Of a stretch of DNA of 21,511 bases, positions 6,491 to 13,470 are shown one piece after another. How positions within the stretch are numbered: position 1 is the first letter of the stretch; every line of letters begins with the position of its first letter. The position numbers and the translations under genes were made by a program. Under the pieces are notes generated by a model, which made no database searches, was not told the origin of the DNA, and saw only the letters and a list, made by a program, of their open reading frames with translations. Source of the DNA: Clostridium_AD sp937920395 (GTDB lineage: Bacteria > Bacillota > Clostridia > Clostridiales > Clostridiaceae); NCBI GenBank assembly GCA_052274345.1, contig DAVZGP010000069.1, positions 1-21,511 on the forward strand. Reading direction: 5' to 3'.

Positions 6491-7786
6491 TTACTGATAA
6501 TGTACTGCAGAAGTGAATTCTTGTATAAAAGGGGTTCCGCTTGCGGATATCAGATCTACGGTTGAAATGGCAACTTGTAGGGCAGAATGTGGTTCGTAAT
6601 TAGATCCATTTTTAACACTATACCCTGAAAAGCTGTGAATCATGTAATGATTATTCTTATATTTGCCAAGGTACATCATAACATGCCCGTCTAAAAATAG
6701 TGCAGCGCCTGGTTTTAATTTATCTATTAAAGTGTACCTATTTTTTAGTGAATCATCCCTTTTGAATTTAAAAGAATTAGTTTTATTAGAAAAACTATTT
6801 TCTTGTTGGCAAGCATTGCGTGGAAGTAATAACCCAAAACATTTATAAATTGTTAGAATAAAGCTAGAACAGTCTTTTCCAGAAAACTTATCTCCCCAAT
6901 CGTAGGGTGTATCGATAAATTTAAGTGCCTGATTTATTATGTTATACCTTGTATATGGAAGGCTTCCATTTGTAATGTCTTTGGTGGTATCTATAGTAGC
7001 AGTTTTAAATATAAGTTTGCCATTAATGTCACGAGTTGGATATTTTATCATAAGATTATCTATTAAAGTAGATCCGTTATGCTTTAATAAACATATCCTC
7101 GTACCCATTTCACATTTTATAGTTACTTGGGTGGAGTCTTTTCCGTTAATGGTTAAATTAGTTTCTTTGGCAATAACCATTAGGAAGTCTTTGCTTCTAG
7201 AATAATCAAAAATTTGTGTTTTATCTTGTGATAATGCTATATCAGTACTTTTAATCCAGCCAAAATAATTGTAAAGTTTCACAAAATACCATTTTTTATC
7301 ACGACTTCTATGGAGTACTAAAACGGGTTCAAAAGGAAGGCAACTTGTTTGTTGAAACCTGTCAAAATTATTTATTTTGCTATGTTCAAAAGATGAGAAA
7401 ATAGGATCATCTACAGGAAAACTTCTTACTGAAGTCTTTTTTATGCTTATACCATATTCAATTGTAGTATGATTTTTTATTTTATTTAAATTTAAATTAC
7501 GTATAATTTCTTTAAAATAATTATTGAGGAGTAACTGCCCACTAGAATCAAACATATCTTTATTGAATAGTTCATATGATTGTATGAGATCTATGAGGGT
7601 TTTAGAAGCTATAGTATCCTCTTCGTTATATAAATCATATAATGAAGTTATTCTAGGTCTGAGATTATTATTGAACTTTTCAATTTCATCTACAGAAAGT
7701 ATATTTTCTTTCGCGTTAGTAATATCACGCATCCAAAACGAAGCTGAATACATAAAACTGGGTAATATATAGTCATCTTTATACAT
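6491..7786 (-). CDS. NlpC/P60 cysteine endopeptidase with SH3 domains, YkfC-like
   Basis: This 431-residue protein has the layout of the SH3-SH3-NlpC/P60 gamma-D-glutamyl-L-diamino-acid endopeptidases. An N-terminal stabilising helical region (about 1-100, with SASFWMRD) is followed by two SH3-like domains (about 110-190, with WYFVKLYNYFGWIKS, and 195-255). The papain-like domain has the catalytic cysteine C306 in GKDCSSF, H368 in DGHVMMYLG and a third polar residue H384 in MIHSFSG. No signal peptide is visible, so it probably acts on imported murein peptides in the cytoplasm, as YkfC does. It is divergently transcribed from an L-Ala-D/L-Glu epimerase, the enzyme of the next step. The ATG follows GAGGTG. 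Specificity is inferred from architecture and neighbour. Confidence 0.88.
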   Translation of the reverse strand: MYKDDYILPSFMYSASFWMRDITNAKENILSVDEIEKFNNNLRPRITSLYDLYNEEDTIASKTLIDLIQSYELFNKDMFDSSGQLLLNNYFKEIIRNLNLNKIKNHTTIEYGISIKKTSVRSFPVDDPIFSSFEHSKINNFDRFQQTSCLPFEPVLVLHRSRDKKWYFVKLYNYFGWIKSTDIALSQDKTQIFDYSRSKDFLMVIAKETNLTINGKDSTQVTIKCEMGTRICLLKHNGSTLIDNLMIKYPTRDINGKLIFKTATIDTTKDITNGSLPYTRYNIINQALKFIDTPYDWGDKFSGKDCSSFILTIYKCFGLLLPRNACQQENSFSNKTNSFKFKRDDSLKNRYTLIDKLKPGAALFLDGHVMMYLGKYKNNHYMIHSFSGYSVKNGSNYEPHSALQVAISTVDLISASGTPFIQEFTSAVHYQ

Positions 7787-7911
7787 AAAGACACCTCACT
7801 AGTTAAAGAATTATATACATTATAATGCTAATTTAAAATATAATCTATATTAAATATAGATAGGTTATTTATATATATATAAATAAGCCTTAACTTTTGG
7901 AGTTGAGCGAA

Positions 7912-8997
7912 ATGAAAATTATTGATGTAAAGATTGAATATATTTCTGTCCCATTAAACAGGCCATTTAAAACTGCATTAAGAACGGTTAATAGTGTTGA
8001 GGATGTAATTGTAAAAGTAATAACTGACTGTGGTAATATTGGGTTTGGGGAGGCTCCTCCAACAGCGGTTATAACTGGAGATACTACAGGAGCAATTGTT
8101 AGTGCAATAAATGATGTTATTAAAAAAACTATAATTGGTATGAAAATAGAAAATTTTGAAGAGCTCATGATAAAATTAAACAAATGTATGGTAAATAATA
8201 CGAGTGCAAAAGCAGCAGTTGATATCGCCCTTTATGATCTTTATGGTCAATTGTACAATGCACCTTTGTATAAATTACTGGGTGGTTATAGAAAACAAAT
8301 AACTACCGATATAACAATAAGCGTTAATGATCCTATAGAGATGTCCCAAGATAGCTTAGAGGCTGTAAGGCTAGGATATAAGACACTTAAGATTAAGGTT
8401 GGGAAAGAAGCAAATCTAGATATAAAAAGGTTACAAAAGATTAGAGAAGTTATTGGTCCAGATATAAAAGTCAGAATAGATGCTAATCAAGGGTGGACAC
8501 CAAAAGAGGCAGTTAAGATTTTGAGAAGAATGGAGGATTTAGGACTGGATATTGAGCTTGTAGAACAACCTGTAAAAGCACATGATTTTGAGGGCCTGAA
8601 GTTTGTTTCAGATAATGTATATATACCAGTTATGGCTGATGAGAGTGTGTTCTCTCCAATGGATGCATTAATAATAATGCAGATGAGAGCAGCTGACCTT
8701 ATAAATATAAAATTAATGAAAACAGGTGGGATTCATAATGCACTTAAAATTTGTTCTATGGCAGAGATATACGGAGTGAAGTGTATGATAGGATGCATGC
8801 TAGAGGCAAAAGTAAGTGTAACAGCAGCGGCTCACCTAGCTGCTGCAAAAAGTATTATAACTAAAGTTGATTTAGACGGTCCAGTTTTATGTAAAGAAGA
8901 TCCAATTATTGGAGGAGCCATATTTAAAGGAAACACTATTATTCTTTGCGATGCTCCAGGGCTTGGTATAACAGGGGTTGTTTGTAATGACCATTAA
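7912..8997 (+). CDS. dipeptide epimerase (L-Ala-D/L-Glu epimerase)
   Basis: An enolase-superfamily, MLE-subgroup protein of 361 residues that inverts the alpha carbon of the second residue of murein dipeptides. The catalytic set is intact: KIK (K160, K162) as acid/base, metal ligands D190 (DANQ), E218 (VEQP) and D243 (MADES), and K267 (NIKLMKTGG) as the second base. DLDGP supplies D320 and D322, the pair that binds the dipeptide amino group in Ala-Glu epimerases, which supports this function over other MLE-group activities. I start at ATG 7912 because GGAG lies 9 bases ahead; an in-frame TTG at 7897 would put that site inside the gene. It diverges from the NlpC/P60 gene, giving a plausible muropeptide recycling pair. 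Confidence 0.92.
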   Translation: MKIIDVKIEYISVPLNRPFKTALRTVNSVEDVIVKVITDCGNIGFGEAPPTAVITGDTTGAIVSAINDVIKKTIIGMKIENFEELMIKLNKCMVNNTSAKAAVDIALYDLYGQLYNAPLYKLLGGYRKQITTDITISVNDPIEMSQDSLEAVRLGYKTLKIKVGKEANLDIKRLQKIREVIGPDIKVRIDANQGWTPKEAVKILRRMEDLGLDIELVEQPVKAHDFEGLKFVSDNVYIPVMADESVFSPMDALIIMQMRAADLINIKLMKTGGIHNALKICSMAEIYGVKCMIGCMLEAKVSVTAAAHLAAAKSIITKVDLDGPVLCKEDPIIGGAIFKGNTIILCDAPGLGITGVVCNDH

Positions 8998-9185
8998 ATA
9001 TTTTAGTGAAGGTCCTAACAATCCCCAAAATATTAACATAAAACCTTTTTTTTCAGAAAAAGATTCTACTGGACATATATTGTCTTGAAGTTGGCATATT
9101 ATAGGAGGATAATAAAGATAGCTAAAGAAAAATAGTTAGATAAATTAAGTCAACTTCTGCAATTAAAATCTAAGGAGGCAAGGCG

Positions 9186-10046
9186 ATGAAAATATATTCA
9201 ATGTTAGAGACCTATGATGTGATAACTAATGAACGCTCTACTATTTTTAAATTAGATAAACATTTGGAAGCTCCAAACTGGACTAAGGATGGAAAATATA
9301 TTATATATAATTCTGAGGGGCTTATTTGGCAGTATGATCTAGAAAGCGGAGAACATAGAAAAATAGATACCGGTGATATAACGGACTGTAATAATGACCA
9401 TGTTCTTTCAGCAGATGGTATGAATATTGCAGTTAGCAGCATGGCTCCTGGTACTGATACGACTGCATGCGGTTATAATTCTTATGTTTATATAATTGCA
9501 TTATCTGGAGGTATACCAAGAAAGGTTACTCCACTTTCACCTAGTTTTCTTCATGGATGGTCGAATGATGGTAAAATTTTAACCTATTGTGCAATGCGTG
9601 ATGAGAAGAAGGGGGATATATATACTATCCCAGTTGAAGGTGGAGAAGAAACCAGATTGACGAATACGCAAGGTCTGAGTGATGGACCTGAGTATTCAGC
9701 AGATGGAAAGCATATATGGTTTAACTCTATACAATCGGGATCGATGCAAATTTGGCGTATGAATAATGATGGGAGCAATCAGAGACAAATAACTAAGGAC
9801 GAACGAGATAATTGGTTTCCTCACGTTTCACCGAGCAATAAAAAAGTAGCCTATATATCTTATGAAAATGGTGATGTAGAACCGGGTGATCATCCAGCCA
9901 ATAAAAATGTGGAGATTCATATCATGAATTATGATGGAACTAAGAATCACACAGTAGTAAATTTATTTGGTGGACAAGGAACATTTAATGTGAATTCCTG
10001 GTCACCAGATAGTAAAAAATTTGCATTTGTAAGTTATGAGTTATAG
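9186..10046 (+). CDS. PD40/TolB-like beta-propeller protein
   Basis: A 286-residue protein built of repeated PD40 (TolB-like) beta-propeller blades. Recurrent units are W(S/T)xDGKxI (WTKDGKYIIY, WSNDGKILTY, YSADGKHIWF, WSPDSKKFAF), separated by strands such as IYTIPVEGGEETRLT and IWRMNNDGSNQRQIT. It starts with a strong AAGGAGG site. There is no signal peptide or membrane segment, unlike true TolB, so it is probably a cytoplasmic propeller of unknown ligand, often loosely named a Tol-type protein. It follows the epimerase by 188 bp and may have a separate promoter. No enzymatic residues can be identified. Confidence 0.85.
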   Translation: MKIYSMLETYDVITNERSTIFKLDKHLEAPNWTKDGKYIIYNSEGLIWQYDLESGEHRKIDTGDITDCNNDHVLSADGMNIAVSSMAPGTDTTACGYNSYVYIIALSGGIPRKVTPLSPSFLHGWSNDGKILTYCAMRDEKKGDIYTIPVEGGEETRLTNTQGLSDGPEYSADGKHIWFNSIQSGSMQIWRMNNDGSNQRQITKDERDNWFPHVSPSNKKVAYISYENGDVEPGDHPANKNVEIHIMNYDGTKNHTVVNLFGGQGTFNVNSWSPDSKKFAFVSYEL

Positions 10047-10152
10047 TAATTAAAAAGTAAATATAATATTAATAAAAAATAACTATTTAGCAGGAAAAAA
10101 CTCTCAAATGTAGAATAGATATATAAAAGATTATTTAAAGGAGGTCAAATAA

Positions 10153-10314
10153 ATGCCAAAATTTGAAATTCCCAAAGATAAGGATGAAATAAAAAAACAA
10201 ATTAAAGCCTTACAAAGCCTATTACCTATAGATGATAAAAAAAGTGATAGGAAAAGTAAGCAAATACATCAAGATGAAATTAAAGCCCTTAAAAAAGCTT
10301 TAAGTGCGCAATAA
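10153..10314 (+). CDS. 53-residue charged coiled-coil small protein
   Basis: A short frame from ATG 10153 to TAA 10312-10314 preceded by AAAGGAGGT at 9-base spacing, one of the best ribosome binding sites in the window. The product is lysine/glutamate-rich and helical (DKDEIKKQIKALQSLL, then DEIKALKKALSAQ), with two similar amphipathic helices joined by a lysine-rich turn. It has no cysteine, no membrane segment and no recognisable domain. A helical hairpin or an oligomerising small cytoplasmic protein fits the sequence. The perfect hairpin at 10344-10390 follows. Confidence 0.75.
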   Translation: MPKFEIPKDKDEIKKQIKALQSLLPIDDKKSDRKSKQIHQDEIKALKKALSAQ

Positions 10315-10343
10315 GAGTTATTAACTATTAATATATTTATCAC

Positions 10344-10390
10344 ATAACACGCTCCTTTTTTATTAATACTATAAAAAAGGAGCGTGTTAT
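10344..10390 (+). promoter_or_regulatory. perfect 18-bp hairpin covering a ribosome binding site
   Basis: Arms 10344-10361 (ataacacgctcctttttt) and 10373-10390 are perfectly complementary with an 11-nt loop. The T-run is at the inner end of the left arm and no T-run follows the hairpin, so it is not a standard plus-strand terminator. The right arm contains AAAGGAG (about 10376-10382), the ribosome binding site of the ATG at 10394, so the folded RNA would hide it. Confidence 0.75.
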
Positions 10391-10393
10391 TAT

Positions 10394-11100
10394 ATGAAAA
10401 ATAAAAAATATAGCAAGTTATTATCTATCATTGTTGCATTAACATTAATGGTTAGTCTTTATTCGTCGGCAATAGTTTAGGCGGATACTATAAGAAATCA
10501 ATATAATGGAACTCCGTCAATACTTGCAAAGGGTAACCATGAAGTTGGTAAGGGAGGAACATATGCCTCTGGATTAGTTGTAAGCAATAGCAATTATGCT
10601 GTATATGCAATAATTCATCAAGCAAATCATTTATAACTACTGATATGGATAATATTAAATCATCTTTGAATTCCATAAATTCATCAACATCGTTTTTTGT
10701 TGTTTCTCATTGCCCTATTCATTATTTTGGAAAATGAACAACAGGAAATGCATCAATGCTTGTTGATATTCTTAATAATCATAGTAAGTTAATATTCCTT
10801 TGGAGACATAATCATACGGTACATGATACAAACTACGGTAAAGCTAAAGTATCAGGTGATACCATGCAATGTTCAAAGTCATCTTCGGCAATTCCTATCA
10901 AATTTACGTATGCAAATATGGGTGCCATGAATCAAGAAAATAATGGAGCATATGGACTACTTATAAATTTAATAAAAGAGAGTAATAGTACAAACATTAA
11001 GTTTGACTATAAAGATATTTCGGGAAAAACTATTTCAAATTATTCTGTGATCATAAGTTACAATATGCCTGTAAGGGTAAAATATAAAAACTGTTTCTAG
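10394..11100 (+). pseudogene. secreted metallophosphoesterase, multiply broken
   Basis: The frame starts with a signal peptide (MKNKKYSK, then a hydrophobic stretch) that runs into TAG at 10478-10480, at the likely cleavage region before ADT. Beyond it, LAKGNHEVGKGGTYASG carries the GNHE metal-binding motif of calcineurin-like phosphoesterases, then TAA at 10634-10636. A frameshift at about 10625-10635 moves the homology to the next frame: SFFVVSHCPIHYFGK, TGA at 10735-10737, then LVDILNNHSKLIFLWRHNHTVHD and a C-terminal domain to 11100. The normal GHNH motif reads RHNH here. The segment carrying the first metal ligands (DxH and GDxxD) is missing between the signal peptide and GNHE. At least five lesions make this a clear pseudogene; what remains of its function would be extracellular phosphoester hydrolysis. 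Confidence 0.88.
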
Positions 11101-11119
11101 TGCATTAGAAACAGTTTTT
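11086..11119 (+). terminator. intrinsic terminator of the phosphoesterase pseudogene
   Basis: aaaaactgtttcta (11086-11099) pairs perfectly with tagaaacagttttt (11106-11119), 6-nt loop, ending in T5. The left arm overlaps the pseudogene stop codon. Confidence 0.9.
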
Positions 11120-11154
11120 GTATTTAGTAGAGTTTATTCAGCTTTAGCAATTAA

Positions 11155-11173
11155 GCAAGTAGATTATACTTGC
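11155..11173. promoter_or_regulatory. 7-5-7 palindrome upstream of the P-loop kinase
   Basis: gcaagta, five bases, tacttgc is a perfect dyad; an outer pair attaagca (11150-11157) and tgcttaat (11183-11190) could form an alternative hairpin. It lies just ahead of a TATAAT at 11201-11206. A repressor operator is plausible but not shown. Confidence 0.4.
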
Positions 11174-11279
11174 ATAGGTACATGCTTAATGAAAAAGGGG
11201 TATAATAAATGTAAGCATGAAAAGTTAAATAGGTTTGAAAGTTTAAGAGTTAAAATTTTTTTACTAGGAGAGGATTGTT

Positions 11280-11879
11280 GTGAAAAAACTGATTTTAGTA
11301 ACATCACCACCAGCAAGTGGAAAAACTTATATAGCAAAAAAACTTGCAGAGGCATTACAACATGTTGTCTATCTTGATAAAGATACACTCATAAAATTGT
11401 CAAAACAGATTTTTGTTGTAGCAGGTGAAGAATATAATAGAAGCTCAGATTTTTTTAATGAAAACATACGCGATTATGAATACGAAACAATAGTAGAACT
11501 CGCAATAGAAGCTCTAAATTATGATGATATTGTGCTAATTAATGCACCATTTACAAAAGAAATACGAGATTTAAATTATGTCAAAAAGTTAAAAGAGGCA
11601 TTAAAACAAAAGAATGCGTCATTAGTCGTTATTTGGGTAAAAACTTCAATCGAAGTAACGAAGCAAAGAATGATTGAGAGAAATTCTGATAGGGATACAT
11701 GGAAACTTGCGAATTGGAATGAATATATTTCAGGAATTAATTTTGATATTCCTATTGCTTTGGATGATCCATGTGTAAAAGATGATTTGCTTATCTTCGA
11801 AAACTCTTCTGATAAAGAATTCGAAGGTTCCTTAACAAAAACAATAGATATACTGGAAGAATCATCGGGTAGAAAATAA
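11280..11879 (+). CDS. P-loop AAA-type kinase, zeta toxin/adenylate-kinase-like
   Basis: A 199-residue P-loop protein. Residues 9-16, SPPASGKT, form the Walker A motif right after the first strand (KKLILVTS), and VYLDKDTL matches the DxD-type substrate segment seen in small nucleotide or sugar kinases and zeta-toxin-like proteins. A lid-like basic stretch (KQRMIERNSDRDTWK) follows. The start is GTG at 11280 with AGGAGAGGA upstream. No antitoxin gene adjoins it, so a toxin-antitoxin role has no support; a metabolic kinase of unknown substrate is more likely. The next gene starts 37 bp downstream and they are probably co-transcribed. Confidence 0.8.
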   Translation: MKKLILVTSPPASGKTYIAKKLAEALQHVVYLDKDTLIKLSKQIFVVAGEEYNRSSDFFNENIRDYEYETIVELAIEALNYDDIVLINAPFTKEIRDLNYVKKLKEALKQKNASLVVIWVKTSIEVTKQRMIERNSDRDTWKLANWNEYISGINFDIPIALDDPCVKDDLLIFENSSDKEFEGSLTKTIDILEESSGRK

Positions 11880-11916
11880 ATCAATGCTATATTGGTAAAA
11901 GAAGGGAAGGGTTAAA

Positions 11917-12486
11917 TTGAAAAAAATTGCAGTTCTTTTAGCAGAAGGATTTGAAGAGGGCGAGGCATTATTTGTAGTTGATGTTTTAAGAAGAGCAGGC
12001 TTTCAATGTAATTTGGTAAGTATCAATGAAGAAATGGTAAAAGGTTCTCATGGTATTAGGGTACTAGTGGATAAAATTATAAGTGATGAAATAAAAGAAT
12101 ATGATATGATTGTTTTACCGGGTGGATTACCGGGCGCAACAAATTTAAGAGATGATGAAAGGGTCATTGAATTAGTAAAATATTTTGATAAAGCACCGGA
12201 AAAATTTGTTGCTGCTATTTGTGCTGCACCAATGGTTTTAGAAAAAGCAGGAATTATTAAGGGGCGCAAAATAACATCATATCCTGGAGATGAAAATACT
12301 ACATTATTTAAAGAGGCAAATTATGTAGAAGATATTGTTGCGGTAGATGATCACTTGATCACTAGCAGAGGACCAGCTTCAGTCCTACCATTTGCTTATA
12401 CATTAGTAGATGTATTAGGTGGCAATAGTAGTGTGTTAAAGCAAGGAATGCTTTATGATATGGTAAGACAAAGTAAATTCAAGTAG
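11917..12486 (+). CDS. DJ-1/PfpI family protein
   Basis: A 189-residue DJ-1/ThiJ-type protein from TTG 11917, preceded by GAAGGGAAGGG. The nucleophile-elbow cysteine is C102 in AAICAAPMVLEKAG. The partnering acidic residue is E16 in GFEEGEAL. The motifs MIVLPGGLPGATNL and LITSRGPASVLPFA complete the family pattern. Members act as deglycase- or chaperone-like stress proteins, glyoxalases or regulators; the choice cannot be made from sequence. It is full length and likely co-transcribed with the kinase upstream. Confidence 0.92.
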   Translation: MKKIAVLLAEGFEEGEALFVVDVLRRAGFQCNLVSINEEMVKGSHGIRVLVDKIISDEIKEYDMIVLPGGLPGATNLRDDERVIELVKYFDKAPEKFVAAICAAPMVLEKAGIIKGRKITSYPGDENTTLFKEANYVEDIVAVDDHLITSRGPASVLPFAYTLVDVLGGNSSVLKQGMLYDMVRQSKFK

Positions 12487-12571
12487 ATAATATGAAAGAA
12501 AATATAATCAGTTTATATTGAATTTATATTGAGATAATAACTAAGCTTTATTAAATTAATAATGTTCGAAA

Positions 12572-12618
12572 AATGTGAATTAAGGGGAGCCAATTTTTGG
12601 CTCCCCTTAATTCACATT
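12572..12618. terminator. perfect 22-bp palindromic hairpin with TTT loop
   Basis: Arm 12572-12593 and arm 12597-12618 are perfectly complementary, with the core gaattaaggggagccaa and a 3-nt loop. It sits 86 bp after the DJ-1 stop. The plus-strand side has no proper T-run (attatatttg follows), while the minus side has a short one, so it is either a strong hairpin terminator of unusual form or an intergenic palindromic repeat. Confidence 0.75.
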
Positions 12619-12691
12619 ATATTTGTAATAAATAAACTCACCATATTTATTGCACATCCATATATATACAATATGCTTGTTTTAACTTTAA

Positions 12692-13228
12692 CATATACAA
12701 CAAAAAACTGTTTTACTGTCTTCTCAGCAAATTATACATACACAACTCATAAATGGGGGAGGAAGAGGAGGAGAAACAGTAGTAAGTTCTGCTACAGTGC
12801 GAACTATTTCTGACGGTGCAAGAAATGGTAGTCATATTTTCAAAACTTTTGGTTTCATAAGTATGTATCTATTTATAGCTTTAGTTATAATTGCATTGAT
12901 AGCGAAAAAATTAAATTATAAAAGATGGAAACTAATTCATAAGATTATGGTTATAGCTTATATTATTGGTATTACCCATTACTATGGAAGTTCAAATTAT
13001 GCTGTTTTGGGATTAGACCCATTTAGAAGTTTTTATCAATCAGATATATCACAGGATTACTCTATTGATTTCTTTTATGCTTTCAATAATTAAGAGGAAG
13101 GTGCATATGTTGAGGAGATAATGGGAATGCCTAATAGAAACAACTTAAGAGTGCATTTATTGAATTCACAAGAAGAAGGATTTTTGTCTGGTGAAAAGAT
13201 AATTAAATATTATAGGCTTTCATTATGA
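12692..13228 (+). pseudogene. ferric-reductase-like membrane flavoprotein remnant
   Basis: One frame, opened by a TAA just upstream and with no start codon supported by a ribosome binding site, carries three pieces of a larger protein. Residues before about 12830 end in VVSSATVRTISDGARNG, which resembles the (S/T)GAT motif of FMN-binding domains with the glycine replaced. Next, FGFISMYLFIALVIIALIA and the RWKLIHKIMVIAYIIGITHYYG segment look like a ferric reductase-like transmembrane domain with its histidines. Then DYSIDFFYAFNN, TAA at 13091-13093, and in the same frame EEGAYVEEIMG to RVHLLNSQEEGFLSGEKI, like the NAD-binding end of FNR-type reductases. The FAD-binding domain and much of the NAD domain between them are gone. 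A stop plus large deletions indicate a pseudogene. The FMN-domain link is the weakest part. Confidence 0.72.
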
Positions 13229-13311
13229 TAATTTTCAATTTAAATAAATAAACATAAGTAATTATTTTTTAGAATTAACGGATATCACGAGAAGCTTTAA
13301 TTATAAAATGA

Positions 13312-13340
13312 TTGAACTTAATCGTAAAAAGTGTTATGCT
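13312..13340 (+). promoter_or_regulatory. promoter of the ABC-F gene
   Basis: TTGAAC (13312-13317), a 17-bp spacer and TATGCT (13335-13340). It lies about 130 bp before the ATG, leaving an untranslated leader that contains the terminator at 13419-13446. Confidence 0.65.
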
Positions 13341-13361
13341 ATCAATGGTAAACTGAGTAGA

Positions 13362-13379
13362 ATGTGTTTGCTACATTAA
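13362..13379 (+). CDS. possible leader peptide MCLLH
   Basis: ATG TGT TTG CTA CAT TAA in the ABC-F leader, between promoter and leader terminator. The ribosome binding site is weak (GAG six bases upstream). An alternative is ATG GTA AAC TGA at 13345-13356. A short leader frame is expected in ribosome-stalling attenuators of antibiotic-resistance ABC-F genes; this one is only a candidate. Confidence 0.3.
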   Translation: MCLLH

Positions 13380-13418
13380 AATTAAGTATAAAATTGTAAT
13401 TAATAACACAATATATTG

Positions 13419-13446
13419 AAGAGCTTATTTTTATAGGCTCTTTTTT
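13419..13446 (+). terminator. leader terminator (attenuator candidate) ahead of the ABC-F gene
   Basis: aagagctta (13419-13427) pairs with taggctctt (13434-13442) with one G-U pair and a 6-nt loop, and T6 runs at 13441-13446. It lies 24 bases before the ABC-F start and after its promoter, and the preceding region holds no intact gene to terminate, so conditional termination is likely. Confidence 0.75.
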
Positions 13447-13470
13447 AGTGATAAAAAGAGAGGTAATAAT

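Noticed and set aside
9103..9150. AGGAGG followed by a six-codon-like string ending in TAG
   Set aside because: There is no ATG, GTG or TTG at the right distance; it may be a relic but cannot be supported as a gene.
10394..11100. Readthrough of TAG as pyrrolysine or suppressed stop
   Set aside because: Further stops, a frameshift and missing catalytic residues show plain decay.
11189..11377. 62-codon frame before and within the P-loop kinase
   Set aside because: It overlaps the kinase gene in another frame and reads through its ribosome binding site; the kinase frame has clear domain motifs.
11280..12486. Toxin-antitoxin module made of the P-loop kinase and the DJ-1 protein
   Set aside because: DJ-1 is not an antitoxin, and no epsilon-like or other small antitoxin frame adjoins the kinase.
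12562..12813. Open frame of 83 codons crossing the 22-bp palindrome
   Set aside because: No ribosome binding site, it runs through a hairpin, its composition is not protein-like, and it overlaps the pseudogene in another frame.
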